This document shows positions 1 through 8,510 of a stretch of 64,000 bases of DNA, one piece after another. Origin of the DNA: Defluviitaleaceae bacterium (GTDB lineage: Bacteria; Bacillota; Clostridia; Lachnospirales; WRAX01). The notes below the pieces were generated by a model, which saw only the letters and a list, made by a program, of their open reading frames with translations, was not told the DNA's origin and did no database searches. Made by a program: the position numbers and the translations under genes. The number at the start of each line of letters is the position of its first letter. The first letter of the stretch is position 1. The stretch is from contig WRAC01000001.1 of the NCBI GenBank assembly GCA_009780415.1, forward strand, positions 79,049 to 143,048. The letters run 5' to 3'.

Positions 1-219
1 TAAATCATTAATGATTGTAAAATCCTCCGAAAAGGTATAAATTACGGCCTTTTCACTGCTCTTACCAAATATCTGGCACGACGAAATCGTATATGTAATA
101 TAAGGTTTTTTAATGCCTTTAGGCACGTAATTCTGTACAAAAGCCGGAATCCCGAATCCATTCCAAAATTCATGTAATGCATTCGCAGCAGCGCAAAAAA
201 CCGAATTTATATTACTCAT
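1..219 (-). CDS. Partial phage structural protein (head-tail/tail completion-like); C-terminus lies beyond the window start
   Basis: Reverse-strand ORF MSNINSVFCAAANALHEFWNGFGIPAFVQNYVPKG...; its ATG overlaps the stop of the upstream ORF (GATGAGTAA); sits in a phage structural gene run. Confidence 0.5.
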   Translation of the reverse strand, partial: MSNINSVFCAAANALHEFWNGFGIPAFVQNYVPKGIKKPYITYTISSCQIFGKSSEKAVIYTFSEDFTIINDL

Positions 220-604
220 CACCATCACCGCCTCCCGGCATTTCAGTTTTTATTACTCCGCACATTTGTAGCTTCAAGCCTGATATATCAGGCGTCACGC
301 GCGATTCAGGATTCGTCAGAATCCTGTATGTAGAGCCATCCCCAAGCCTTTTCACAAAATCGTCGAATACCGGAATTTCATAATCCATGCCTCTTTGTAT
401 GTACAACGAGTATCTTTCCGCTACATCCACTATTTGACCAACCGAATTTGTTCCATTGCCGCTTACTTCTTTTTCCCTCGACAATGTGATAGCCGCCCGA
501 AATATCGGCCCTTTTTCCCACGATACCCTGATTACGCCGTCAACCGATTTTTCAATAACCCTTGAATATAACCGAAAATCCTCGGTAAAATCTGCTAAAG
601 CCAA
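212..604 (-). CDS. Phage hypothetical protein (probable head-tail connector region)
   Basis: 130-aa ORF; TTG start after a GGAGGG ribosome-binding site; position downstream of the capsid gene. Confidence 0.5.
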   Translation of the reverse strand: MALADFTEDFRLYSRVIEKSVDGVIRVSWEKGPIFRAAITLSREKEVSGNGTNSVGQIVDVAERYSLYIQRGMDYEIPVFDDFVKRLGDGSTYRILTNPESRVTPDISGLKLQMCGVIKTEMPGGGDGDE

Positions 605-655
605 CCTATCCCTCCTATCTCAAGTGAAGGGGCTTTTTACAGCCCCCTCAGACAA

Positions 656-1108
656 TCAAAACACGTGCAACAGCGGATCAGACATCTTCCGGTATCTATT
701 CAGACTTTTGGCAAACTCCGTTTCCCAGCTGCCTCTGCCCTTTTCAACCGTATAACGGTATTCACCGAATTGCTCCGATAATATATTTCCTTTCGGTGAT
801 CTCTTACCGAATTCTTCAATTTCGGTTACCAACTCCAAAAAATCTATGGGAATATTCAACCGAAAAGCTGATGTATAAATTCGGTTAACTGTTTTATTGA
901 GCGTAAAATATGATTCTTCATCACTTTTATAATCTTTGTGCAATATGTACACCGAATTTCTATCAACACCTGCAAGGTAAACATAATCACCCGACTGAAA
1001 ATCTTCCGATAATTTAATCTTTCCGTCCTTCACCACAATTTCACCGTTAACACAGTAACCATCCCAAAACATGTTCCGTACTTCGCGCATAATCGTCAAA
1101 AGCATCAA
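656..1108 (-). CDS. Phage hypothetical protein
   Basis: 150-aa ORF in the phage late operon. Confidence 0.5.
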   Translation of the reverse strand: MMLLTIMREVRNMFWDGYCVNGEIVVKDGKIKLSEDFQSGDYVYLAGVDRNSVYILHKDYKSDEESYFTLNKTVNRIYTSAFRLNIPIDFLELVTEIEEFGKRSPKGNILSEQFGEYRYTVEKGRGSWETEFAKSLNRYRKMSDPLLHVF

Positions 1109-1139
1109 TTTGCCTCCTTTTCACTGTTTAAAAAGGTGT

Positions 1140-2090
1140 TTATTGTATAGTATGCTTAATTTCGATCATACCAATGTTCTTATTCTCATGCACGCGGTTC
1201 CAGTTTACGGGATTACGAAGTTCCGCATTTGAAGGTGATTCACCAGAAACAACCGCTCCGGTAAACGCAATTCCAAGCGGATGCATGATTAAGGCTTTAC
1301 GTGTAATGAGGTAATCTTCGCTCAATAACGCGCTTCTGCTCACTTCAACCGGTGTCATATCCACAGGCGTTCCGTCGCCGCGTCCAATAGCCCCTTCTGC
1401 CAGAAGATATGTAGAGAATACTTTCCCCGCTTCGTCATATTGCACAGAATCATCCACAATTACATCATACCCAAGATACTCAGCAATCCTCGCTCCTGTA
1501 GACGGCCGCATAAACGTGATCAAATCCTGCTTCTGCAAGCTCGTATACACCGCGCTGTGCATCACAATCGCGTGTAATTGACCGAATACGTCACCGAGTA
1601 GCTGCTTTGCGTCAAGCACCATTTCCGCGTTAAGCGCCCCCGGATTAGCCGCGCCGAACACATGCCCGGACATCCCAGGAGACGCGAAAGCCCCTGCCAG
1701 TGAGGATACCAGCACTTTCTGCTCATCGCGTACCCAATATTCCGCAACCATTTCCGCAATCGCCGCAAGCGCGCTGTCTCCCGCTATCGCGGACGCCAAT
1801 TCCCTAATACTCCATGCCGCGGCGCGGAAATTAATTGCCGCCACATCGGCCCGAGCCGTCACAGGCGTTGGGTTTAAGGCTCCCGTCATGCTTAAAACCT
1901 CACTGTCAACCGAAATTCGGTTCCAATAAGGCATATTTACGGTACGCCCTCCCCTACTGGCCAAATTCGCCAGAGCCTCTGAATTCACTACCGCTCCCGA
2001 CCTTATCAAAGGCGATTTTTCCGCCACTTTCTCACGCACATAAGCCGCAAATACCGTGGGTTCAATTATTTCATTGATTTTATTAATGAT
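1140..2090 (-). CDS. Phage major capsid (coat) protein; the ORF track starts at GTG 2039 but the coding frame extends upstream (IINKINEIIEPTVFAAYVREKVAEK)
   Basis: Coat-protein-like N-terminus (EPTVFAAYVREK) and overall composition; follows scaffold and portal genes; GGAGG upstream of an ATC/ATT codon. Confidence 0.7.
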   Translation of the reverse strand: MINKINEIIEPTVFAAYVREKVAEKSPLIRSGAVVNSEALANLASRGGRTVNMPYWNRISVDSEVLSMTGALNPTPVTARADVAAINFRAAAWSIRELASAIAGDSALAAIAEMVAEYWVRDEQKVLVSSLAGAFASPGMSGHVFGAANPGALNAEMVLDAKQLLGDVFGQLHAIVMHSAVYTSLQKQDLITFMRPSTGARIAEYLGYDVIVDDSVQYDEAGKVFSTYLLAEGAIGRGDGTPVDMTPVEVSRSALLSEDYLITRKALIMHPLGIAFTGAVVSGESPSNAELRNPVNWNRVHENKNIGMIEIKHTIQ

Positions 2091-2127
2091 ATATACTCCT
2101 CCAATATTTTTATTTAACCGAATTCGG

Positions 2128-2742
2128 TTAAAGCTTTACACCGGCTCTCAAAGCCATCTCGGTGGCTGAAACGGGATTTTCCCTATAAATCCGGGTTTGC
2201 TCATCCAAATTCGGTTTATCCCTGCTCCAGGGATTATTATTCGGTTTTGTAATTGCCGGCCTCAATGCTACTTCGGCCTTTTCAAACATCACATTACCGA
2301 AAGCGTACGGATATTCGGTTTTGAGTGATTTTATTTTTTCGGTTAAAAGCTTTTCGGTTACGTTGTAATCATAACCGAATTCTTTATCATCAAAGCACAG
2401 CTCTTTTTTCAACAGCTTAATAAAATGCGGATTAGCCCCGCCAGCCTCAAGCGCCTTTGACATTTCTAAATCCCGCCGTTCCAACGTTTCGGCTTCTTCC
2501 CTAACCTTATCCATCTCCTCAAATTCCGTTATCCTGTTTGCGGCGGTGGAAAACTCTTCCCTGACGGCTGCGAAATCCTCATTCAACGCACATAACTCGG
2601 CAAGCTTCTCCTTGTAGAGTTCCTTACGTACAAATCCATCGGATATCAACTTCGCAATAGCCTGGGAAACCGCTCCCATAGCCGGTTCCTCAACTTCTTT
2701 ACCCAATATGCTTTTAATGTTTTCAATTACTGCGGATCCCAT
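2128..2742 (-). CDS. Phage capsid scaffolding protein-like
   Basis: Charged, probably coiled-coil protein between portal and capsid; start MGSAVIENI after ACAGGAGGTACT. Confidence 0.6.
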   Translation of the reverse strand: MGSAVIENIKSILGKEVEEPAMGAVSQAIAKLISDGFVRKELYKEKLAELCALNEDFAAVREEFSTAANRITEFEEMDKVREEAETLERRDLEMSKALEAGGANPHFIKLLKKELCFDDKEFGYDYNVTEKLLTEKIKSLKTEYPYAFGNVMFEKAEVALRPAITKPNNNPWSRDKPNLDEQTRIYRENPVSATEMALRAGVKL

Positions 2743-3994
2743 AGTACCTCCTGTTTTTAAAGTCAACCGAATTTTCGGTTAATCTCAAAATCTCATCGAT
2801 CCTGGATTCGGGTATCAACGGATTTAGTTCCAATGCGGTACGCTGATCTATATCCGCGCGCATCTTGTAGATATTGCTTATGGTTTCCGCATCGTTAATC
2901 AGTGACCTGCGCCTAAACGTTATATTAACGGGCTTTTTGAGATTCAAAAATTTTAAGATCCCGGCGACGAAGCTCTCAGCCTGCCACTCGAACATATCGG
3001 CCTTCAAATCCAATTCGGTCATAGCCGCCTTAATCGCGACATTTGTCAGCCCGCCGCCGCTCAGTTCCTCGGTGTCAAGCGTTTGCGTCTCCTTGTACAT
3101 TTGTCTCTCAAGAAGCCTCAAAGCCTCACTGCGCGCGGCATACGGGACATCGATGGTCTTTATCTGCGCGCCCGAATCCCCATCCGTATAAATCGTCCGG
3201 TACTCCTCAATTTCCTCAATCAATTGCCTAAGATTCGCTCCGCCGTAGTTTTGTACGACATAGTAAATATCATTCGCACGATCCAGATTATCCCCAAAAT
3301 CCGACATTATCCGGTCATACAGATCAATATCGTTCTTTAGCCCGCAACTCAGATAACTCTCCTGATTGTCGTTCCCATATAGGGCAATAACCGGTAAAAC
3401 CGAATATTGATCCACCGAAATTTCGGTTATTTCATCACCGGATTTTATAACTTTTCGGTAGTATGGCCGTTTCTCAGCCTCCAACCGAATTTCATCATTG
3501 TTTATCCGATAAACCGAAATTCCATCTATCTCAAAAACCTCAACAAACATAGGCTTTTTCGCGTCAGCCTGGTAAAACCGCATTCCAATCTTAACTTCTG
3601 ACGTACGCTCATCGTTTAATCCAAAGAATTCGGTTGCATACATCGGAATAACCGAATCACCGGTCCAGAATCCCCAGCAGCACCCGTCAATCAGCGCATG
3701 CCTGCCAATCCGCTGTAATGAAACGTCGAAATCCGCGCCCAGCCTCTCTTTTACGTCAGCGGGCAAACTTGCCCCATTCCCAAGCAAGTACATGCAAAGC
3801 TGATTCACGCTTTTGGCAAAAAACCCGCAGCATTTTCGGTTAGCCGGCTTTGTAACCCTTTTATTCGTTTTATTCGAGTCTCCTATAGTCAAAACCTTCG
3901 CTCTTTTACTCATAATTTCGGTATTTTTTCGGTTGTAATATGCGCGCGCGATTATCGCGTGTCTAAACATTTCCGAATTTTTATAATCAGTCAC
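2723..3994 (-). CDS. Phage portal protein (SPP1 gp6-like); frame extends upstream to about 4068 (INTYQDWLEACAEGETAKLNFIKNSV...)
   Basis: SEMFRHAIIARAYYNRKNTEIM N-terminal signature of portal proteins; located between TerL and scaffold. Confidence 0.8.
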   Translation of the reverse strand: MTDYKNSEMFRHAIIARAYYNRKNTEIMSKRAKVLTIGDSNKTNKRVTKPANRKCCGFFAKSVNQLCMYLLGNGASLPADVKERLGADFDVSLQRIGRHALIDGCCWGFWTGDSVIPMYATEFFGLNDERTSEVKIGMRFYQADAKKPMFVEVFEIDGISVYRINNDEIRLEAEKRPYYRKVIKSGDEITEISVDQYSVLPVIALYGNDNQESYLSCGLKNDIDLYDRIMSDFGDNLDRANDIYYVVQNYGGANLRQLIEEIEEYRTIYTDGDSGAQIKTIDVPYAARSEALRLLERQMYKETQTLDTEELSGGGLTNVAIKAAMTELDLKADMFEWQAESFVAGILKFLNLKKPVNITFRRRSLINDAETISNIYKMRADIDQRTALELNPLIPESRIDEILRLTENSVDFKNRRYYGIRSN

Positions 3995-4083
3995 CGAATT
4001 TTTAATAAAGTTCAGCTTCGCGGTTTCACCTTCGGCGCAAGCTTCAAGCCAGTCCTGGTATGTATTAATAAAATCCCTCCTAC

Positions 4084-5271
4084 TTAAATAATTCTCATAG
4101 TTCTAACAAAGTACCTCAAGGCGTCACAGGCATGGTCATTTTCCTTTTTAGGCTTTTCCGTACTCTCATTGCCATCCCATGCATATTGCACAATTTCATT
4201 CAGCAGACGTCTACACTTTATGTGTATTTTAACCTGTCCCAAACTTAACGCAGAAGCCGTATTTCTTATACCCGCAATAATCTCATTGTCGGCCCTTTTT
4301 ACTGCATATTCGCCCTTTTTCCGTATTAATTGTATAAAAGAGGCCGCCGACGGATCAATAATAATACAGTCTATACCGCAATTGTTTCTTTTGGTCAATT
4401 TGCATAATTTGTCATAATACTCCTCGTCTGTACACGCCATCCCCGATTCGCGCCCGCTATGATAAAATTCGTCTATCGCAACCCATTTTCCATCTTTACA
4501 ACCGAATAATAACATAACAGTTGCGTTCTGTATTCCGTAATCAACCGAAATTACATATCGTTCGTACTTTTCATCAATTCGGTCAATAATATTTTCTTTA
4601 CCGAATTTCGGGTAAACCATGCCATCCGCCGCTGTCCATCTGCCCTCAATATATCTGCCGTAATACACCGTGCCCTCATATTCTTTTTTCAATTCCGCCA
4701 CAAAGCCGCTGTTAAGATACGGATTGTCATCAATATGAAAATATTGCACAAAAGCAGCCGATTTATCCAAAAAACCTTTCAACCAATGCCCCGGCCCCTC
4801 AGGATTACAGGTGCCGTCGAAACGGCTGTATGGCTTATCCAGCCTGGATTTCAGCAATTCAAATACCTCTCTGCCCCACTCCGCGACTTCGTCTCCATAC
4901 ACATATTTAAAGCTTGCCCCACGCAATTTTGCCATCTGTGCGTTCTTTTCAGCGCCAATAACGTACACTGTCTCATTAAACAACTTGCACATATTCCATC
5001 CATCAACTTTATGCACCATTTCTTCTCCATAGACTTCCCGCATTGGCGCTAAAATGTTGCGTTCAATGCTCCCCACGGTGACGCCCATAATGCAGGTAAG
5101 TCCCGGAAGTCCTGTTCTTATGCGAATCTGTTTAGGAATAACATGCCTGATATCAACAAATGTCTTCCCGCTGCGCGTAGCGCCCACCTTAAAATTCCAT
5201 CTCTTATCGGCATCCCGTATGTACGAAAGCTGTTTTTCCGTAAGCTTCCCAACCCCATCAATCTGTTTCAT
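4084..5271 (-). CDS. Phage terminase large subunit
   Basis: Walker A-like GATRSGKTFVDI; acidic nuclease-like motifs (YVISVDYGIQNATVMLLFG, DHACDALRYFVR); likely start MKQIDG. Confidence 0.85.
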   Translation of the reverse strand: MKQIDGVGKLTEKQLSYIRDADKRWNFKVGATRSGKTFVDIRHVIPKQIRIRTGLPGLTCIMGVTVGSIERNILAPMREVYGEEMVHKVDGWNMCKLFNETVYVIGAEKNAQMAKLRGASFKYVYGDEVAEWGREVFELLKSRLDKPYSRFDGTCNPEGPGHWLKGFLDKSAAFVQYFHIDDNPYLNSGFVAELKKEYEGTVYYGRYIEGRWTAADGMVYPKFGKENIIDRIDEKYERYVISVDYGIQNATVMLLFGCKDGKWVAIDEFYHSGRESGMACTDEEYYDKLCKLTKRNNCGIDCIIIDPSAASFIQLIRKKGEYAVKRADNEIIAGIRNTASALSLGQVKIHIKCRRLLNEIVQYAWDGNESTEKPKKENDHACDALRYFVRTMRII

Positions 5272-5716
5272 TGTGCACTTTTTCCTGTACAATATCACCA
5301 AATCCACCGGCATCTGCCGTCAAAGCCGCTGCTTCCTCATCCATTTTAAGAATACCGTCAAGCACTTCAAGCGCTTGATACATTGATTTTTCAGCTCTTT
5401 CCCGCTCCAGCCTCTCCAGCAAATACGCCGACATCGGTTTGCTTAATTTTCCAGTAATACCGCCTTTCTCCAAATTTACCTCTTTTTGGTTTTGTAACTT
5501 TTCCACTGCCTTTTTAACGCCTATATGCTCCTCCGCAAGCTCAAGCAGCTCCCCGTAATCCCAACCATTTTTTAAACAACATTCCTTCAAAATCGGCAAT
5601 CCATCGCGGTTTTCCAATATATAATCCTCAATCCGCTTAATAATTTCCCTAATCTTTTTAACTCCCGCTATCTCAAAACACCCGCCAACATATTTTTTAT
5701 ATTTATATCTTAACAC
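5258..5716 (-). CDS. Putative phage terminase small subunit / packaging protein
   Basis: Immediately upstream of and overlapping TerL; helical ILKECCLKNGWDYGELLELAEE region. Confidence 0.5.
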   Translation of the reverse strand: MLRYKYKKYVGGCFEIAGVKKIREIIKRIEDYILENRDGLPILKECCLKNGWDYGELLELAEEHIGVKKAVEKLQNQKEVNLEKGGITGKLSKPMSAYLLERLERERAEKSMYQALEVLDGILKMDEEAAALTADAGGFGDIVQEKVHNETD

Positions 5717-5794
5717 AGACCGAATGTATGTTTTTGGGCAAATTTTAACAGCCTTTAAACCCGCTCCCAGTGCAGCATCCAGAAATTCGGGTAA

Positions 5795-6223
5795 CTATAA
5801 TTTACCCGAATAATCATAAAATTTCTTTGCAGCCGCCGACCTCTCCGTATTAACCTCCTCCCCTATCCTTTCCCAGCTCAAGCCGTTTATCACACGCAAA
5901 CGCGCTATCAACCGCATTTCCGTGTCCCCAATCTTGCCAATGGCCTTCTCAAGTTTCAGCCTTTCGCGCATAATTTTGTGCATATTCAACAACATCGCTT
6001 CTTCCAGCTCCTCCAATAGTATCATATAATCCATATACCGGTCCCTTTTATCCCACTTGCCCCCCGCACAGTTTGACAGCCATGAACCCCAGATATATAT
6101 AGCTTTCTCGCGTATTTCACGCATCTCGTTCTTTAACCTCCGAGCCTCGTTCAATAACAGCGAAAGCCTCTTCCCGTCATAATCGTGATTATTGTATTTT
6201 GCGCTTTTTTTTCCTTTGTTCAA
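5795..6223 (-). CDS. ArpU/DUF1492-like phage late transcription regulator
   Basis: C-terminal sigma-region-4-like helix-turn-helix (LIARLRVINGLSWERIGEEVNTERSAAAKKFYDY); TTG start after GGAGG at about 6223. Confidence 0.55.
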   Translation of the reverse strand: MNKGKKSAKYNNHDYDGKRLSLLLNEARRLKNEMREIREKAIYIWGSWLSNCAGGKWDKRDRYMDYMILLEELEEAMLLNMHKIMRERLKLEKAIGKIGDTEMRLIARLRVINGLSWERIGEEVNTERSAAAKKFYDYSGKL

Positions 6224-6257
6224 TTTGTACACCTCCAAGCCGCGCAATTTTAATTTA

Positions 6258-7211
6258 TTACGTAACCGCAAGGTACTCATTCGCCTTTTCCTCAATAAGC
6301 CGGCCAATCTTCTCATAATCATAATCATGACTTTCAAATTGCGGAAATTTGCTGTTCCATGTGCTGACACGCATATTTTTTCCAACACTTATGTACTTTT
6401 TGCCATTCTTAACGCCATTTTCCATCCAATCTTTAAGCACTGTGCATATATATGCCAAATTAAACTTGTTGTAATCCATCGAAGTATCTATAGCCAATTT
6501 AATTGTTTCCGCGGGAAACACGTCCAGCCATTTAGTCAGCACCACGCACATTCTCTCCCTGGTTACGCAATCAACCGAATTCGGTAACAAGCCATTAATT
6601 TCCGCGGCGCGTGAATTCGTTTTCGTTGTCGCCGTCCCGGCCTTCTTCGAAGAAGAAGACGATTTACTTTCATTTACTTTACTTTTCTTTACTTTACTTT
6701 GTGTACTTCCGGTACCTTTTTCATCATTTCCGGTACCGGAAATTCGGTTTCCGGCACTGGAAATTGTTTCATAATGCACCTTTTTTTGAATAGATTTCGG
6801 AACAATTTTTATGTTGTCAACCGAAATCACTACATATTCCTCAATTAAACATACCAAATCCCTCTTAGCACAAATTCGCAGAAACCGCTCCTGTATGCCC
6901 CTTGAGGTTAATATTCCATGCTCCTCATATACACTTTTGTCAAACAGCTCTTTCTCCATGCAGTATTTCACAACTTTCGCAACAAAATCACCTTTACAGC
7001 CCCCGCCGATTCTTTCCGCCAAAATAAACGCGTCCTCATCACCGAATTCAAGGTAATACCCTTCTCCCCCATAAATATCACACAACAGCGCCAAATAAAC
7101 ACTTATAGCCTCAAACCCGAATTTATTTTTCAGCAGCATAATTTTTTTATCGCGGAAAATTTTAATATCCAACGGAAAATAATCCGCTCCCGTTTTTAAT
7201 CCGCGCGCCAT
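6258..7211 (-). CDS. Phage replication protein with Lin1244/Lin1753-like N-terminus and DnaD-like C-terminus
   Basis: MARGLKTGADYFPLDIKIFRDKKIMLLKNKFGFEAISVYLALLC signature; low-complexity linker STQSKVKKSKVNESKSSSSS; DnaD-like C-terminal region. Confidence 0.75.
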   Translation of the reverse strand: MARGLKTGADYFPLDIKIFRDKKIMLLKNKFGFEAISVYLALLCDIYGGEGYYLEFGDEDAFILAERIGGGCKGDFVAKVVKYCMEKELFDKSVYEEHGILTSRGIQERFLRICAKRDLVCLIEEYVVISVDNIKIVPKSIQKKVHYETISSAGNRISGTGNDEKGTGSTQSKVKKSKVNESKSSSSSKKAGTATTKTNSRAAEINGLLPNSVDCVTRERMCVVLTKWLDVFPAETIKLAIDTSMDYNKFNLAYICTVLKDWMENGVKNGKKYISVGKNMRVSTWNSKFPQFESHDYDYEKIGRLIEEKANEYLAVT

Positions 7212-7420
7212 TATGCCACCACCATATGATTTCCAATAAAATTCCATATGTAGTTTTCAACACATTCCATACAAACGCTTTCTCCCTCAAAAATATAATA
7301 CACTTCCTGTGACCCCCCATAAATCAACCTTCCGCATTCACAAACCGTCAGATAAGCCTGCATTTCTTTCTTTTTAACCTCACCAAATTTAATACATTCT
7401 GTCAATTCCGGATGCTGCAT
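7211..7420 (-). CDS. Small phage hypothetical protein with Cys pairs (possible zinc ribbon)
   Basis: 69-aa ORF; CECG and CMEC Cys motifs; first gene of the leftward operon. Confidence 0.5.
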   Translation of the reverse strand: MQHPELTECIKFGEVKKKEMQAYLTVCECGRLIYGGSQEVYYIFEGESVCMECVENYIWNFIGNHMVVA

Positions 7421-7441
7421 TTTTATCTCCCCTCTTAGTAT

Positions 7442-7496
7442 TCGGTTGATTAACCGATTTCGGTTATATTATATTAAATATAACCGAAATTGTCAA
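7442..7496 (-). promoter_or_regulatory. Prophage early promoter with overlapping inverted-repeat operators
   Basis: Minus strand: TTGACA (7491-7496), 17-nt spacer, TATAAT (7468-7473). Perfect 13-bp inverted repeat ATTTCGGTTATAT (7457-7469) / ATATAACCGAAAT (7478-7490). Second pair TCGGTT-gatt-AACCGA (7442-7457). Confidence 0.85.
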
Positions 7497-7592
7497 TAAT
7501 AAATAATCACTAAAAACCCTTGTATTTTTTAGACGAATATGTTAAACTTAAATCGGCGAAATTCAGTCATAACTATTAAGGAGACCGAATTT

Positions 7593-8201
7593 ATGAGCAC
7601 TGGCGGGCGTCTGCGTACCGAGCGCAAGAAACTTAAAATCACACAGGGCGAAATGGCCAAACGCATAGGGGTCAGCCTCTCAACCATCTCCGACATCGAA
7701 CGCGGCAAAATAAAAAGCGTCACCCCGCGTCTGGCAAATTTACTGCACGAAGCTTACGGGATCGACCCGCATTGGCTTATGTACGGCAATGCCGCCCAAT
7801 TCACGCCCCTAACCGAATCGATCAAAACCGTGTTTATTCCCTCAACCGAATATTCGTCCTTACCGGACAGAATTACCTTATCCCCGATAGAAACCGAAAT
7901 TATATTACTCTACCTTACGCTGGACAAAGAAACACGCCAACAGGTTTTAACCGAATTCGCATACAGCATAGCGAAAAACAAAGACATACCAAAGCCTGTC
8001 ATAACAGCCTTTAACGGCCCCGCAAAACATTCCCGTCCAACCGAACATGACACCGAATTTGCATCCGATATTTTACCCGTCATATCCAGCCGGCAGTATT
8101 TTGACCAATCCGGATTAAACGTATCCTTAACCGAAAATGAAGTGCTTGAAACCGAAAAAGCAATATCAAAACGCTCAAAAGGACAGAAAAAAAAGGCATA
8201 A
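7593..8201 (+). CDS. XRE/HTH-family phage repressor
   Basis: N-terminal HTH (RLRTERKKLKITQGEMAKRIGVSLSTISDIERGKI); AAGGAGA ribosome-binding site before ATG 7593; divergent from the early operon. Confidence 0.85.
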   Translation: MSTGGRLRTERKKLKITQGEMAKRIGVSLSTISDIERGKIKSVTPRLANLLHEAYGIDPHWLMYGNAAQFTPLTESIKTVFIPSTEYSSLPDRITLSPIETEIILLYLTLDKETRQQVLTEFAYSIAKNKDIPKPVITAFNGPAKHSRPTEHDTEFASDILPVISSRQYFDQSGLNVSLTENEVLETEKAISKRSKGQKKKA

Positions 8202-8213
8202 CTCTAAGGGCAC

Positions 8214-8448
8214 GAATAAGCCCTTTGTTATCTACATCATTTAATCTTCGATAAAACTAGGCAAACTACCAGCGGCTCCGCGCCAACCGGCACATACAGC
8301 ATCCTTTCCAACCCGTCGTATGTAAAAAAACCGCACTCATAATATTCCAGCCTCACTTTCTTTTTTTTCAACATAAACTCAAATAAAAATATGACTGCCA
8401 TCGCTCTCCTCCCGTCAGGTTGCGAAAATACCGGAAAAGGGCTTATTC
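8214..8448. repeat. 13-bp inverted repeats bracketing a small ORF
   Basis: GAATAAGCCCTTT (8214-8226) and AAAGGGCTTATTC (8436-8448), perfect complements. Confidence 0.6.
8237..8401 (-). CDS. Small protein (54 aa) MAVIFLFEFMLKKKKVRLEYYECGFFTYDGLERMLYVPVGAEPLVVCLVLSKIK
   Basis: ATG preceded by GGGAGGAGAGCG; below the ORF-track length cutoff. Confidence 0.45.
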   Translation of the reverse strand: MAVIFLFEFMLKKKKVRLEYYECGFFTYDGLERMLYVPVGAEPLVVCLVLSKIK

Positions 8449-8510
8449 AGTCATATTATAGTACATCGCGTTAACTACCGACACTGACTTCATGTATTAA
8501 CGCGAATTAT

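Noticed and set aside
8466-8505. TCGCGTTAA...TTAACGCGA inverted repeat after the activase gene
   Set aside because: 9-bp arms with a 22-nt loop and no T-tract; not convincing as a terminator and not repeated elsewhere in the window.
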